This document shows, one piece after another, positions 1 to 8,401 of a stretch of DNA of 64,000 nucleotides (position 1 is its first letter; each line of letters opens with the position of its first letter). The stretch is from an uncultured Pelagibacteraceae bacterium (GTDB taxonomy: Bacteria > Pseudomonadota > Alphaproteobacteria > Pelagibacterales > Pelagibacteraceae): contig CACJNE010000001.1 of the NCBI GenBank assembly GCA_902594675.1, positions 17,548 through 81,547 of the forward strand, given 5' to 3'. Under the pieces are notes generated by a model that saw only the letters and a list, made by a program, of their open reading frames with translations, ran no database searches and was not told the DNA's origin. A program made the translations under genes and the position numbers.

Positions 1-52
1 TTGGAGCAACCATCAAATTAGGGAGTTTTTTTGGTTGGTAAAATGGCATAAA

Positions 53-2101
53 TTATCTTAAAGAAGCAGCAATATTTCCGCCATCAACTGTTAAAACAGC
101 TCCGGTAGTTTTTTTGGAAACTGAAAGATGAAAAAATGCTTTTGCAACATCTTCGGCTTTAACTTCATTTAGAAGCAAATTACCTTTCATATAATCCTCA
201 GTTGAAACTTCTCTTGCTTTAGCTCTAGATTTAATCATTTCATCATTTAATAGACCGCTCCTAATTCTATCTGCGTTTACTCCATTAGATCTTATTCCAT
301 AGGAACCATAATCTAATGCATACTGTTTACATAAATTTAATAAGGCAGACTTAGGCAACCCATAAGGTCCAAAATTTTTACCAGGATTTACCGACTGTTT
401 AGATATATTAAATAATAAACATCCCTCTATATTTTGAGTTTTCATTATTTTGGTAGCTTCAGCTGCACAATTTTGATGTGAAAAAAAATTATCTTCAAAG
501 CTCTTTCTTAAAATTTTGTCATCAACTTCAGCGATAGGTCCTCCCAAAGCAGTTCCTGCATTTGATATTAGGATATCTACCCCTCCATACTTGGATGAAA
601 TTAAATTAAATGCCTTTTTAACACTTTCTTTGTTTGTTACATCACAATAAATACAAAGATCGTTAATTTTTTTACTCATTTCATTAACTTTTTTCCTATC
701 ATTATCTATTAAAACTACCTCTGCTCCATATTTTTTAAATAATTTGTAAGTTGCCGTCCCAATTTTTCCAAATGCACCAGTAATAACGACAACATTACCT
801 GCCAATTCTTTTGTCTCCTTTTTTATTTTTGCTTGTTCTAGGGACCAATATTCAACATCAAAAATATCTTTTTTTGATATGAATTTATATTTTGAAGTTT
901 CTTCAACTGAGGAAATTACTCTAGCATTAGTTTCTGTTAAGTCTGCTGCTACGTTTGCTGCCTTTAGATTATCTCCTAAACAAAATACACCAATATTCTG
1001 TACTAGTATCACTCTTGGTGAACTATCTAACATCGTTTTCTTTTCTTTAACTTTTTTTTGATTCTGTTCAAAGTATTTCAAGTATTTTTTTTTATAATTA
1101 ATAAAAGCTTTGGTTGCAGTTTTTTTAAAATCATCAATTGATGAGTTATTTTTAGGTTTAATTATTAAAGGGAAAGGCTTTACTCTAATGACATGGTCTG
1201 GCGTGGCTGTACCTTCTGTTGAATATCTCTCTACATCATTTCCGTTAGTGAAATAATTTAAAATTTTATTATTTCTAAAGGTTAAAATAAACTTCTTCTC
1301 GGCACCTTTAGAAGCTAATCCTCTTAATATTGGTGCGATTTGAGAAGGAGTAATTTTTGTATTTAATTTAGTTATTTGTTTAATTTTTATTCTTTTTAAC
1401 TTTCTTAAAGCTTTTTCTGCGTCAGTTACATACTTTATCATGAGATCATAAGACTCTTTTGCATCATTAGAAAAAGTAAATATTCCATGATTTAATAAGA
1501 TAAGACAATTTATATTAGGGTTTTTATTATAAACCTCTTTTATTTTTTGAGCTAATCCATATCCTGGCATTACATAAGGAATTAAACTTACTTTTTTTCC
1601 AAATATCTTTTTACAAAAAGCATAACTATTTGGTCTATTAGTTACATTCATAATTGCATCAGAATGTGTGTGGTCAACAAATTTAAATGGTAAAAAAGCA
1701 TGCAGAAAAGTTTCTACTGATGGATTAGGCGATTTAATATTAATTAAATTCCTTTTTTGATATGCTACCATTTCTTCATCTGATAATTTTTTTTTATTCT
1801 TTAAAGCTAAAAGAGGGTTCAATTTTACTGCTGGTAATCCTTCTGGTTCAATTTCAGCCATATCCCATCCACTTCCTTTTACACACAAAACATCATAATT
1901 TTTTCCATCTAAATCTTTAATAGTTGTTTTAACAGAGGTGTTGCCACCACCATGTAAAACTAGCTCACTATTTCTTCCAAGTAGCCTAGTCGTATAAACC
2001 CTTAGAGCCATATCCTTAGAATGACCAAGTTTCTTATATTTTAATATGTATTTTTTAGCCTCGTTATTTGACCAATTATTTTTCACAGCTTTATCCTTCA
2101 A
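53..2101 (-). CDS. bifunctional class II aldolase / short-chain dehydrogenase (RhaD-type fusion)
   Basis: The N-terminal part is a class II (zinc) aldolase domain with the phosphate-binding HGGGNTSVK segment (residues 50-58) and the zinc-ligand motif FVDHTHSD (His144, His146), followed by a further LLNHG histidine. From about residue 430 there is a Rossmann SDR domain with TGAFGKIG and a YGLPK catalytic Tyr/Lys pair. The 682-residue length matches the rhamnulose-1-phosphate aldolase/lactaldehyde dehydrogenase fusion family, which splits a deoxy-sugar phosphate and oxidises the lactaldehyde. The true sugar is not readable from sequence; rhamnose or fucose type is a family-based guess. It stands alone, divergent from the polyamine gene across 70 bp. 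Confidence 0.85.
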   Translation of the reverse strand: MKDKAVKNNWSNNEAKKYILKYKKLGHSKDMALRVYTTRLLGRNSELVLHGGGNTSVKTTIKDLDGKNYDVLCVKGSGWDMAEIEPEGLPAVKLNPLLALKNKKKLSDEEMVAYQKRNLINIKSPNPSVETFLHAFLPFKFVDHTHSDAIMNVTNRPNSYAFCKKIFGKKVSLIPYVMPGYGLAQKIKEVYNKNPNINCLILLNHGIFTFSNDAKESYDLMIKYVTDAEKALRKLKRIKIKQITKLNTKITPSQIAPILRGLASKGAEKKFILTFRNNKILNYFTNGNDVERYSTEGTATPDHVIRVKPFPLIIKPKNNSSIDDFKKTATKAFINYKKKYLKYFEQNQKKVKEKKTMLDSSPRVILVQNIGVFCLGDNLKAANVAADLTETNARVISSVEETSKYKFISKKDIFDVEYWSLEQAKIKKETKELAGNVVVITGAFGKIGTATYKLFKKYGAEVVLIDNDRKKVNEMSKKINDLCIYCDVTNKESVKKAFNLISSKYGGVDILISNAGTALGGPIAEVDDKILRKSFEDNFFSHQNCAAEATKIMKTQNIEGCLLFNISKQSVNPGKNFGPYGLPKSALLNLCKQYALDYGSYGIRSNGVNADRIRSGLLNDEMIKSRAKAREVSTEDYMKGNLLLNEVKAEDVAKAFFHLSVSKKTTGAVLTVDGGNIAASLR

Positions 2102-2171
2102 TAAACTATTACCGTAGTTTTTTATTTGAAAGAAGTAAAAAATTAAAATACTAAAGTTATTTAATAATTAT

Positions 2172-3212
2172 ATGACTAAAGTTGGAGAACATATTACCTT
2201 AGATATAATAGGCACAAAAAAGGAGTATGATCCCGTCTTCTTTGAAAAATTAGTTTACAAAATTGCAAAAATAGCAAAAGTTACTGTACTCCAAATATCA
2301 AAATATAAGTTTGAGCCTCAAGGATTTACTTTAGTTGCTTTATTGGCAGAAAGTCACATTAGTTTTCATACATTTCCTGAAAAAGGAATTATTAGTTTCG
2401 ATTTTTTTACATGTGCAAAAGTTTCTCCCTCTGTCGCTTTAGAGGTTATTAAAGATGAAATTGAACATACTCATATAATTAAAAAACAATTTAATCGAGA
2501 TACCGTTGACCTCTATCATGACAATTATAGTTCACCAGGTTTAAAAAAATCATATGTTGTAAATAAAGTGTTCGAAAATTTTAAGTCAAAAGTTGGCCAA
2601 CATATTGAGATATTAGAATTAGAACAATTTGGAAAAGCATTATTTATAGATAATGAAATTCAAGTAGCAGAAAAAGATGAGCATCTTTACAGTTCTACAT
2701 TTGTAAGCTCTGGACTAAGTTTAAACTCTAATAAAGAAAAAGCTGCTATTATTGGTGGAGGAGATGGAGGAGTTGCTAGAGAATGTATATCAAAAAATTT
2801 TGGATTTATAGATTGGTATGAATTAGATCCCGAAGTAGTAGAGGTATGTGACAAACATCTTGGAACGATTGGAGATAAAGCTACTGAAAAAAATTCTGTA
2901 AAATGTGTATGGGGTGATGCATTTGAAAGTATAAAAACTGTTAAAGATGATACATATGATCAAATATATGTAGATCTAAACGATGATCAATATTGCATTG
3001 ATTTAGCTGCTAAAAATATGAATTCTCTTGTAAGAATATTAAAACCAAAAGGTGTAATTACTGCTCAAGTTGGGAGTCAAGATAAAAAGCCCACGCAAGT
3101 TGAAAATTGGTTAAATATATTTAATCAAAATTTTGGCAACACTAAATTATCTAGAGTTTATATACCTAGTTTTGATTGTTCTTGGAATTTTTCCTCTTCA
3201 ATAAATCATTAA
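2172..3212 (+). CDS. fused S-adenosylmethionine decarboxylase-like (SpeD) / spermidine synthase (SpeE)
   Basis: Residues 1-115 form a class 1b AdoMet decarboxylase. The self-processing site is ESHISFHTFPE (cleavage between Glu60 and Ser61, with Ser61 becoming pyruvoyl), and His66 and Cys81 sit at the spacing of the known proton donor and processing residues (+5, +20 from the serine). Residues from about 116 on are a spermidine-synthase fold with the GGGDGG AdoMet-binding motif and a DLND acidic segment. One polypeptide would thus make decarboxylated AdoMet and transfer its aminopropyl group. Some SpeD homologues have become ornithine or arginine decarboxylases, so the decarboxylase substrate is not certain. 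It lies 57 bp upstream of an amino-acid ABC transporter. Confidence 0.88.
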   Translation: MTKVGEHITLDIIGTKKEYDPVFFEKLVYKIAKIAKVTVLQISKYKFEPQGFTLVALLAESHISFHTFPEKGIISFDFFTCAKVSPSVALEVIKDEIEHTHIIKKQFNRDTVDLYHDNYSSPGLKKSYVVNKVFENFKSKVGQHIEILELEQFGKALFIDNEIQVAEKDEHLYSSTFVSSGLSLNSNKEKAAIIGGGDGGVARECISKNFGFIDWYELDPEVVEVCDKHLGTIGDKATEKNSVKCVWGDAFESIKTVKDDTYDQIYVDLNDDQYCIDLAAKNMNSLVRILKPKGVITAQVGSQDKKPTQVENWLNIFNQNFGNTKLSRVYIPSFDCSWNFSSSINH

Positions 3213-3238
3213 ATTTTTCTTTTTAAATCAGAAAAATT
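3212..3238 (+). terminator. weak AT-rich hairpin after the speD-speE fusion
   Basis: A 9-bp inverted repeat (arms 3212-3220 and 3230-3238, 9-nt loop) begins at the stop codon of the fusion gene. The stem is almost all A/T and no T run follows directly, so it is at best a weak terminator or a chance AT palindrome. Confidence 0.25.
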
Positions 3239-3269
3239 GTGAAATAATTATTTTTTTAACGGAGGAAAA

Positions 3270-4097
3270 ATGAATGTAATAAAAAAAATATTTTTAACTT
3301 TTCTATTATCCTTATTTTTAATTAGCTCTGCTAATGCTGATAAAATTAGGATTGGAACTGAAGGTGCTTATCCTCCCTGGAATTCAAAAGATGCTTCAGG
3401 GAAATTAATTGGTTTTGAAGTAGAGTTAGCTTGGCAATTATGTAGATACATTGGTCAACAATGTGAAATAGTTGAACAAGACTGGGACGGTATGATACCA
3501 GCTTTAACCTCAAAAAAATTTGATGCAATAATGGCTGGAATGTCAATCACTGAGGAAAGAATGAAAACAATAAATTTTTCTCAAGGATACGCTGATGAAG
3601 TTGCATCTTTAGCAGTTATGAAGGGTTCAGATCTAGAGGGAATAGATACTCCTGATGCTGTAAATTTAAACCTTGGTGGATCAGCTGTAAATAAAGCAAT
3701 GAAAACATTAACATCTGCTTTATCAGGAAAAACAGTTTGTACTCAAATTGGTACAATCCACCAAAATTTTCTTGAGTCTGGAGACGTAGGAAAAATAAAA
3801 TTAAAAACTTACAAGACACAGGATGAGGTTAATCTTGATTTATCTAATGGCAGATGTGATGTAGCATTAGCTGCAGCGGTAGCATTTACTGACTACGCTG
3901 AAAAATCTGGAGAATCTGTTGTACTTGTGGGACCAACTTTTTCAGGTGGTGCATTTGGTAATGGTGTAGGGGTAGGAATTAGAAAAGATGATACCAAACT
4001 TTTAAAAGCTTTTAACAAAGCCATTGATAAAGCAAGAAAAGATGGCCATATCAGCAGAATAGCCATTAAATGGTTCGGTTTTGACGCTTCTATGTAA
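3270..4097 (+). CDS. ABC transporter periplasmic binding protein for polar/basic amino acids (family 3)
   Basis: The 275-residue precursor has a Sec signal peptide (about 23 residues, cleavage after SSANA) and the family-3 binding-protein pattern: RIGTEGAYPPWN, GFEVELA, an ITEERMKTINFS segment carrying the arginine that usually clamps the ligand carboxylate, and GRCDVALAA. It is closest in style to lysine/arginine/ornithine or octopine/nopaline binding proteins, acting in the periplasm. The start has a clear GGAGG ribosome site. The permease genes follow after a hairpin. A basic amino acid or opine ligand is an inference; the polyamine gene upstream would fit arginine or ornithine. Confidence 0.85.
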   Translation: MNVIKKIFLTFLLSLFLISSANADKIRIGTEGAYPPWNSKDASGKLIGFEVELAWQLCRYIGQQCEIVEQDWDGMIPALTSKKFDAIMAGMSITEERMKTINFSQGYADEVASLAVMKGSDLEGIDTPDAVNLNLGGSAVNKAMKTLTSALSGKTVCTQIGTIHQNFLESGDVGKIKLKTYKTQDEVNLDLSNGRCDVALAAAVAFTDYAEKSGESVVLVGPTFSGGAFGNGVGVGIRKDDTKLLKAFNKAIDKARKDGHISRIAIKWFGFDASM

Positions 4098-4105
4098 TTA
4101 ATTTT

Positions 4106-4139
4106 AGATATGGCGACTATATTATATAGTCGCCAATCT
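4106..4139 (+). promoter_or_regulatory. strong intercistronic hairpin between binding protein and permease genes
   Basis: An 11-bp perfect stem (4111-4121 with 4125-4135, 3-nt loop TTA) lies 13 nt after the binding-protein stop and ends 6 nt before the permease ATG. A further 4 bp (4106-4109 with 4136-4139) pair after one bulged base. No T run follows, so it looks like an mRNA-stabilising or translation-limiting structure and not a full terminator. No separate ribosome site is visible for the permease. Confidence 0.75.
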
Positions 4140-4141
4140 AT

Positions 4142-4834
4142 ATGGAACTTCTTTCATTTGGAGATACTGGTTGGGGAGACGAACTATTTTTTGCAACCTT
4201 AATGACAATTGCTGTTTCTATAGGTGCAATGGCAATAGGCTTTTTGTTTGCTTTAATATTCACACCTTTAAAATTATCTAAAAACAAAACATTAAATATT
4301 ATTGGAAATTGTTACACTACAATTATTAGAGGTGTTCCAGAATTGTTAGTAATATATTTATTATTTTTTGGTGGTACTGGAGCTGCAATGTATGTTGCGT
4401 CAATTTTTGGATATGATGGATATATTGAGATTAACGCCTTTATAACCGGTGCTCTTGCTATAGGCATTATATCTGGAGCTTACTCTACGGAGGTTTTTAG
4501 AGGAGCAATTTTATCAATTGATAAAGGCCAATTCGAAGCATCTAAAGTTTTGGGATTAAAGAAAAATATTCAATTTTATAAAGTTATTTTACCCCAAATG
4601 TTGAGATTATCTATTCCGAATTTAAGTAACGTATGGCAAATAACACTCAAAGATACATCACTAATATCTGTAACTGGATTGGTAGAAATAATGAGACAGT
4701 CTTACATTGCTGCAGGCTCAACAAGAGACCCTTTATTTTTTTATTCTGTAGCAGCAGTTCTGTATTTAATTCTTACATTCTTAAGCATGAAAATAATTAA
4801 CAAATTAGAAGTTAGATACAACAAAGGTTTTTAA
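4142..4834 (+). CDS. amino-acid ABC transporter permease (HisQ/OccQ type)
   Basis: This 230-residue inner-membrane protein has about five hydrophobic helices. It carries the polar-amino-acid permease signature: RGVPELLVIYL near residue 62, and the cytoplasmic EAA loop (GQFEASKVLGLKKNIQFYKVI) that docks the ATPase. It pairs with the next gene, whose ATG overlaps this stop, to form a heterodimeric channel for the binding protein upstream. Translation start lies directly behind the 4106-4139 hairpin. Confidence 0.87.
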   Translation: MELLSFGDTGWGDELFFATLMTIAVSIGAMAIGFLFALIFTPLKLSKNKTLNIIGNCYTTIIRGVPELLVIYLLFFGGTGAAMYVASIFGYDGYIEINAFITGALAIGIISGAYSTEVFRGAILSIDKGQFEASKVLGLKKNIQFYKVILPQMLRLSIPNLSNVWQITLKDTSLISVTGLVEIMRQSYIAAGSTRDPLFFYSVAAVLYLILTFLSMKIINKLEVRYNKGF

Positions 4835-5511
4835 TGGATATAAATTTGATGATCAGTATTTTTCCAAGCTTGTTAAACGGGGCATTCATAACTTTAAAAC
4901 TTCTTGTGTCTTCAATGTTTTTTGGATTGTTAATAGGTTTGCTTTTTGCAATTTTAAGGATAAATAAAAATCCGATAATAAATAAATTTGCTTATGGATA
5001 CTCTTACTTCTTTAGAGGGACACCATTATTAGTTCAATTATATTTAATATATTATGGGTTAGCTAACATTGAGTTTCTAAGAAATTCATTCTTGTGGGTA
5101 ATTATCAGAGAGCCTTATTGGTGTGCAATTATCGCATTTTCATTAAATACTGGAGCATACACATCTGAAATTTTAAGATCAGCGTTTCAAACAATAAAAG
5201 AGGGCTACATAGAGGCTGCACAAAGTCTTGGTGTTACAAAAAAAATTACCTTTTATAAAATACAAATCCCAATTGCAATAAAACAGTCATTACCAGCTTA
5301 TGGAAATGAAATAATTTTAATGCTTAAGGGGACATCTCTTGCAAGCGTTATAACAATTATGGATTTAATGGGTGAGGCAAGAAAAGTAAATGTTTTAACT
5401 TTTAAACCATTTGAAGCTTTTATTACTGCAGGAATAATATATTTATTTCTAACCTTTATTATACATAATATTGTAAAGTACTTAGAAAAAAAATATGGAT
5501 TTCAAACATGA
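4834..5511 (+). CDS. amino-acid ABC transporter permease (HisM/OccM type)
   Basis: This is the second 225-residue permease of the pair, with the family markers FRGTPLLVQLYLIYYG near residue 60 and the EAA loop EGYIEAAQSLGVTKK. It overlaps the first permease by one base and the next gene by four bases, so the genes are translationally coupled. No ATP-binding subunit follows. The energising ATPase must be encoded elsewhere or be shared with another transporter. Confidence 0.87.
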   Translation: MDINLMISIFPSLLNGAFITLKLLVSSMFFGLLIGLLFAILRINKNPIINKFAYGYSYFFRGTPLLVQLYLIYYGLANIEFLRNSFLWVIIREPYWCAIIAFSLNTGAYTSEILRSAFQTIKEGYIEAAQSLGVTKKITFYKIQIPIAIKQSLPAYGNEIILMLKGTSLASVITIMDLMGEARKVNVLTFKPFEAFITAGIIYLFLTFIIHNIVKYLEKKYGFQT

Positions 5512-6293
5512 AAGTAGCTTGTATTCAGTTATCTAGTGGCGAAAATTACAATAAAAATTTTAAGGATATTATCAAATATATTAATCAAGCAATAAAGAAT
5601 AAAGCTGATTTAATAATTACTCCTGAGACTTCTTCATTAATGTCTGCTGACAAGAATAATTTATTTAAATATTCATATGAAATGAAAAATGATCCAATAA
5701 TAAAAAAAGTAAAATTTATAGCTAAAAAAAAGAGGAAATGGATACTTATTGGATCAATGTGTGTTAAAGAAAAAAGCAAATTAAGAAATAGATCTATTCT
5801 TATCGGACCTAAGGGTAAAATAATTACTTATTACGATAAAATAAATATGTTTGATGTTAAAGTTTCAAAAAAAGAACAACATAAAGAAAGTAAAGTATTT
5901 AAGGCAGGTAAAAAATTAGTATCAGCTAAGTTGCCATGGGGAAAAATAGGTTTTTCAATTTGTTATGATTTAAGATTTCCAGAACTTTACAGAAACTTAT
6001 CAAAAAGAAATTTAAGTTTTATAACAGTTCCATCTGCATTTACTAAAACAACTGGTCAAAGACATTGGTTAACTTTGTTAAAAGCAAGAGCAATTGAAAA
6101 CTTTTGTTATATTTTCGCTCCTAATCAAACAGGAAAAAATACAATTAAAAGAGAAACTTTTGGACATACTGTAATTATATCACCTGATGGTAAAATTATG
6201 GCTCTTAAGAAATTTGGAAAAGGAATTATATATTCAAATATAAAACCAAAAATGGCTATGGATTTGAGAAAAGTTATCCCCAGTATGCTTTAA
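5508..6293 (+). CDS. nitrilase-family carbon-nitrogen hydrolase (amidase)
   Basis: The 261-residue protein has the complete nitrilase-superfamily triad: Glu40 in ITPETSS, Lys111 in YYDKINMFD, and Cys152 in FSICYDLRFPELYR. The sequence around the cysteine is closest to the Nit1/Nit2 branch (omega-amidase or deaminated-glutathione amidase). Those are cytoplasmic enzymes that hydrolyse amides of omega-carboxamide 2-oxoacids. It overlaps the ABC permease by four bases, so it may act on the imported compound; alternatively it is a metabolite-repair enzyme that merely shares the operon. The substrate cannot be decided from sequence. Confidence 0.82.
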   Translation: MKVACIQLSSGENYNKNFKDIIKYINQAIKNKADLIITPETSSLMSADKNNLFKYSYEMKNDPIIKKVKFIAKKKRKWILIGSMCVKEKSKLRNRSILIGPKGKIITYYDKINMFDVKVSKKEQHKESKVFKAGKKLVSAKLPWGKIGFSICYDLRFPELYRNLSKRNLSFITVPSAFTKTTGQRHWLTLLKARAIENFCYIFAPNQTGKNTIKRETFGHTVIISPDGKIMALKKFGKGIIYSNIKPKMAMDLRKVIPSML

Positions 6294-6679
6294 TAGTTTG
6301 TGTATTGCTTAATTTCTTTTATTTTTGAACCAGTTTGATTGTTTATCGCTAATTTTATTTTTGCTCTATCATCATTTAAAAAATGAACATCTCTTGATAG
6401 TTTTATAAAATTTTCACCAAAATCAATATTTTTTTCGCACATTCTTTTGTTGTCTTCAATATCCCAAAGTTTTGTATTAATTGCCTTTAATTCTTCATAA
6501 AGTTTTTTTAATTCATCATTTAAAGTTATGTTTTCATCCAATTGTTTCTTTAAAATTAGATATTCATCATTTATAAATTTTAATTTATCTAAGTCTTTAA
6601 TTTTTCCTTTTTTGATTTCTAAAATTGAAATTTTATCTAATAGTTCACCAACTGAAACTTCAATTAAAATTTTATTCAT
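6290..6679 (-). CDS. DUF6165-like small charged helical protein
   Basis: The 129-residue protein has no signal peptide and is mostly charged helix. It starts with ILIEVSVGELLDKISILEIK and ends with a segment rich in LWDIED, FGENFIKLSRDVHFLND and RAKIKLAIN. This pattern resembles the DUF6165 family, which is of unknown function and is often found beside glycosyltransferases. Here too it is divergent from a GT9 gene, 32 bp away. Its 3' end overlaps the convergent nitrilase gene by four bases. A role in glycan assembly would be an inference from neighbourhood only. Confidence 0.65.
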   Translation of the reverse strand: MNKILIEVSVGELLDKISILEIKKGKIKDLDKLKFINDEYLILKKQLDENITLNDELKKLYEELKAINTKLWDIEDNKRMCEKNIDFGENFIKLSRDVHFLNDDRAKIKLAINNQTGSKIKEIKQYTNY

Positions 6680-6711
6680 AAATAAAGATAGTGTGTTAAG
6701 TTGTTTAAAAT

Positions 6712-7653
6712 ATGTCTAATATTCTTATAATCAAACATGGTTCTTTAGGTGATATAGCCCAAGCAAGCGGTGCAATTCAAGATATTTCTGATTTTCACAA
6801 AAATGATAAAGTCTATTTATTAACAACTAAGCCTTACATTGTTCTTTTTAAGCAAAATCCATATTTAGAGGACGTGATTTTAGATAAGAGATTATCAAGA
6901 TTTAATTTGTTTTATTTATTTAATCTTATGCGAAAATTGAAAAAATATAAATTTATAAAAATTTTTGATTTACAAAATTCATCTAGATCAAGTTTCTATA
7001 AAAAAATATTGTTTCCTAATGCTGGCAATCTTATTTGGTCATCTTCTGAAACTACATTGCCAAAAGATAAATCTAAAGATGAATTTGATAAGAACCCTGT
7101 TTTAGATAGATTTAAACATCAATTAGAAACCTCAGGCATAAAAATTAAAAAAACTATGTTTCCTGATTTTAATTGGGCTTGTTCCAATATTGAAAATATA
7201 AAAAAAAAATTTGATTTAAATAAATACATAATTTTATTCCCTTTTTGCTCTCCACACTTGAAAATAAAAAAATGGCCTTATTACAATGAACTTATAGATT
7301 TAATAAAAAAAAAATTTAATAACGAATACAAAATAATTATTGCACCAGGTCCTAATGAATTAAATATGAAAAATGATATTAATGCAATTTCAATTTTAAA
7401 TGAAAATAAATCATTAAGTATCGTGGAACTTGCAACATTAATAAAAGATAGTTCTTTCGTGGTATCTAATGATACAGGTCCAGCTCACATGGCTGCCCAT
7501 TTAGACGCCAGAGGTTTGGCTTTGTTTGGTTCTCATACTACCGCATATAAAGTAAGTATAGAGAGACAAAATTTCAAAGCAATACAAGTTACAGATCTTA
7601 ATAAACTTTCACCTGAGAAAGTTTTTGAATATGTAATTAAATCTTTAAATTAA
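6712..7653 (+). CDS. glycosyltransferase family 9 (heptosyltransferase-like)
   Basis: The 313-residue protein has the GT9 pattern: N-terminal ILIIKHGSLGDIAQASG, an FPFCSPHLKIKKWP segment at the domain junction, and the nucleotide-sugar motif SNDTGPAHMAAHLDARGLALFG near residue 255. GT9 enzymes transfer heptose or related sugars to the lipopolysaccharide core at the cytoplasmic face. Donor and acceptor are unknown. Its stop overlaps the start of the next gene by one base. Confidence 0.85.
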   Translation: MSNILIIKHGSLGDIAQASGAIQDISDFHKNDKVYLLTTKPYIVLFKQNPYLEDVILDKRLSRFNLFYLFNLMRKLKKYKFIKIFDLQNSSRSSFYKKILFPNAGNLIWSSSETTLPKDKSKDEFDKNPVLDRFKHQLETSGIKIKKTMFPDFNWACSNIENIKKKFDLNKYIILFPFCSPHLKIKKWPYYNELIDLIKKKFNNEYKIIIAPGPNELNMKNDINAISILNENKSLSIVELATLIKDSSFVVSNDTGPAHMAAHLDARGLALFGSHTTAYKVSIERQNFKAIQVTDLNKLSPEKVFEYVIKSLN

Positions 7654-8396
7654 TGGAAATTAATTCCCTTTTTTTTATAAGTGTAGTACCTGCAATAATT
7701 TTATATGGGATTGCAAAATCTGGTTTAGGTGGATCGATATCACTTATTTCTGTTCCTTTGATGACCATTGTAATGCCTTTGCAACAAGCTCTAGCAATCA
7801 TTTTACCCATTTTAATATTTTCAGATATTATAGCTGTATATAGATTTAGAAGAGAGTTTGATTTCAGCATTTTAAAAATAATCGTACCATTTGCAGCAGT
7901 AGGTATTTTAATTGGCTCTTTTACATTTAATAATTTCTCAGAAGACTTGCTTAAACTAATAGTTGGGGTAATGGGTTTTTTATTTGCTGGACATTATTTT
8001 TTATTCAAAAAAGAAAAGACAGTTCCAGCTAAAAAGAATTTTATTAAAGGAGCGATCTGCTCCGCAATCGCAGGATTTTCAAGCTTTTGCGTTCATGCTG
8101 GTGGAACACCTACCAGTCTTTATCTTCTTCCTCTAAGATTGAAAAAAGAAGTTTACGTTGGAACAAGAATTATTTTTTTTAGCTGTGTTAATCTGATAAA
8201 ATTACCCCTGTACATTTATTTATCTATGATGAATTTTGATACTCTGTATCAATCTATTTCTCTTTTTCCCTTAGCTATAATTGGGATATTTATTGGATAT
8301 AAATTATTAAAAATTATAGAAGAAAATTTATTTTATAATATCCTTTATGCATTAATTCTTTTAAGCAGCACTAAACTTATAATAGACTTTATTTAA
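7653..8396 (+). CDS. TSUP (TauE/SafE) family membrane transporter
   Basis: This 247-residue polytopic membrane protein has about eight helices and the glycine-rich TSUP repeat pattern (SGLGGSISLISVPLM at the N terminus and AGFSSFCVHAGGTPTSLYLLP after the midpoint). The family exports or imports sulfur-containing anions or organic acids such as sulfite or sulfoacetate; the substrate is not predictable. It is coupled to the GT9 gene and convergent with the AbrB-type gene. Confidence 0.8.
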   Translation: MEINSLFFISVVPAIILYGIAKSGLGGSISLISVPLMTIVMPLQQALAIILPILIFSDIIAVYRFRREFDFSILKIIVPFAAVGILIGSFTFNNFSEDLLKLIVGVMGFLFAGHYFLFKKEKTVPAKKNFIKGAICSAIAGFSSFCVHAGGTPTSLYLLPLRLKKEVYVGTRIIFFSCVNLIKLPLYIYLSMMNFDTLYQSISLFPLAIIGIFIGYKLLKIIEENLFYNILYALILLSSTKLIIDFI

Positions 8397-8401
8397 ATAC
8401 T

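Noticed and set aside
3..41. Possible 3' end of an upstream plus-strand gene (frame ending in TTIKLG-like residues and a TAA at 39-41)
   Set aside because: Only about 12 codons are visible, other frames are also open, and nothing identifies the product; too short to call.
879..1061. Plus-strand open frame of 60 codons inside the aldolase/SDR gene
   Set aside because: It is antisense to a well-supported gene with clear domain motifs and has no family resemblance or ribosome site.
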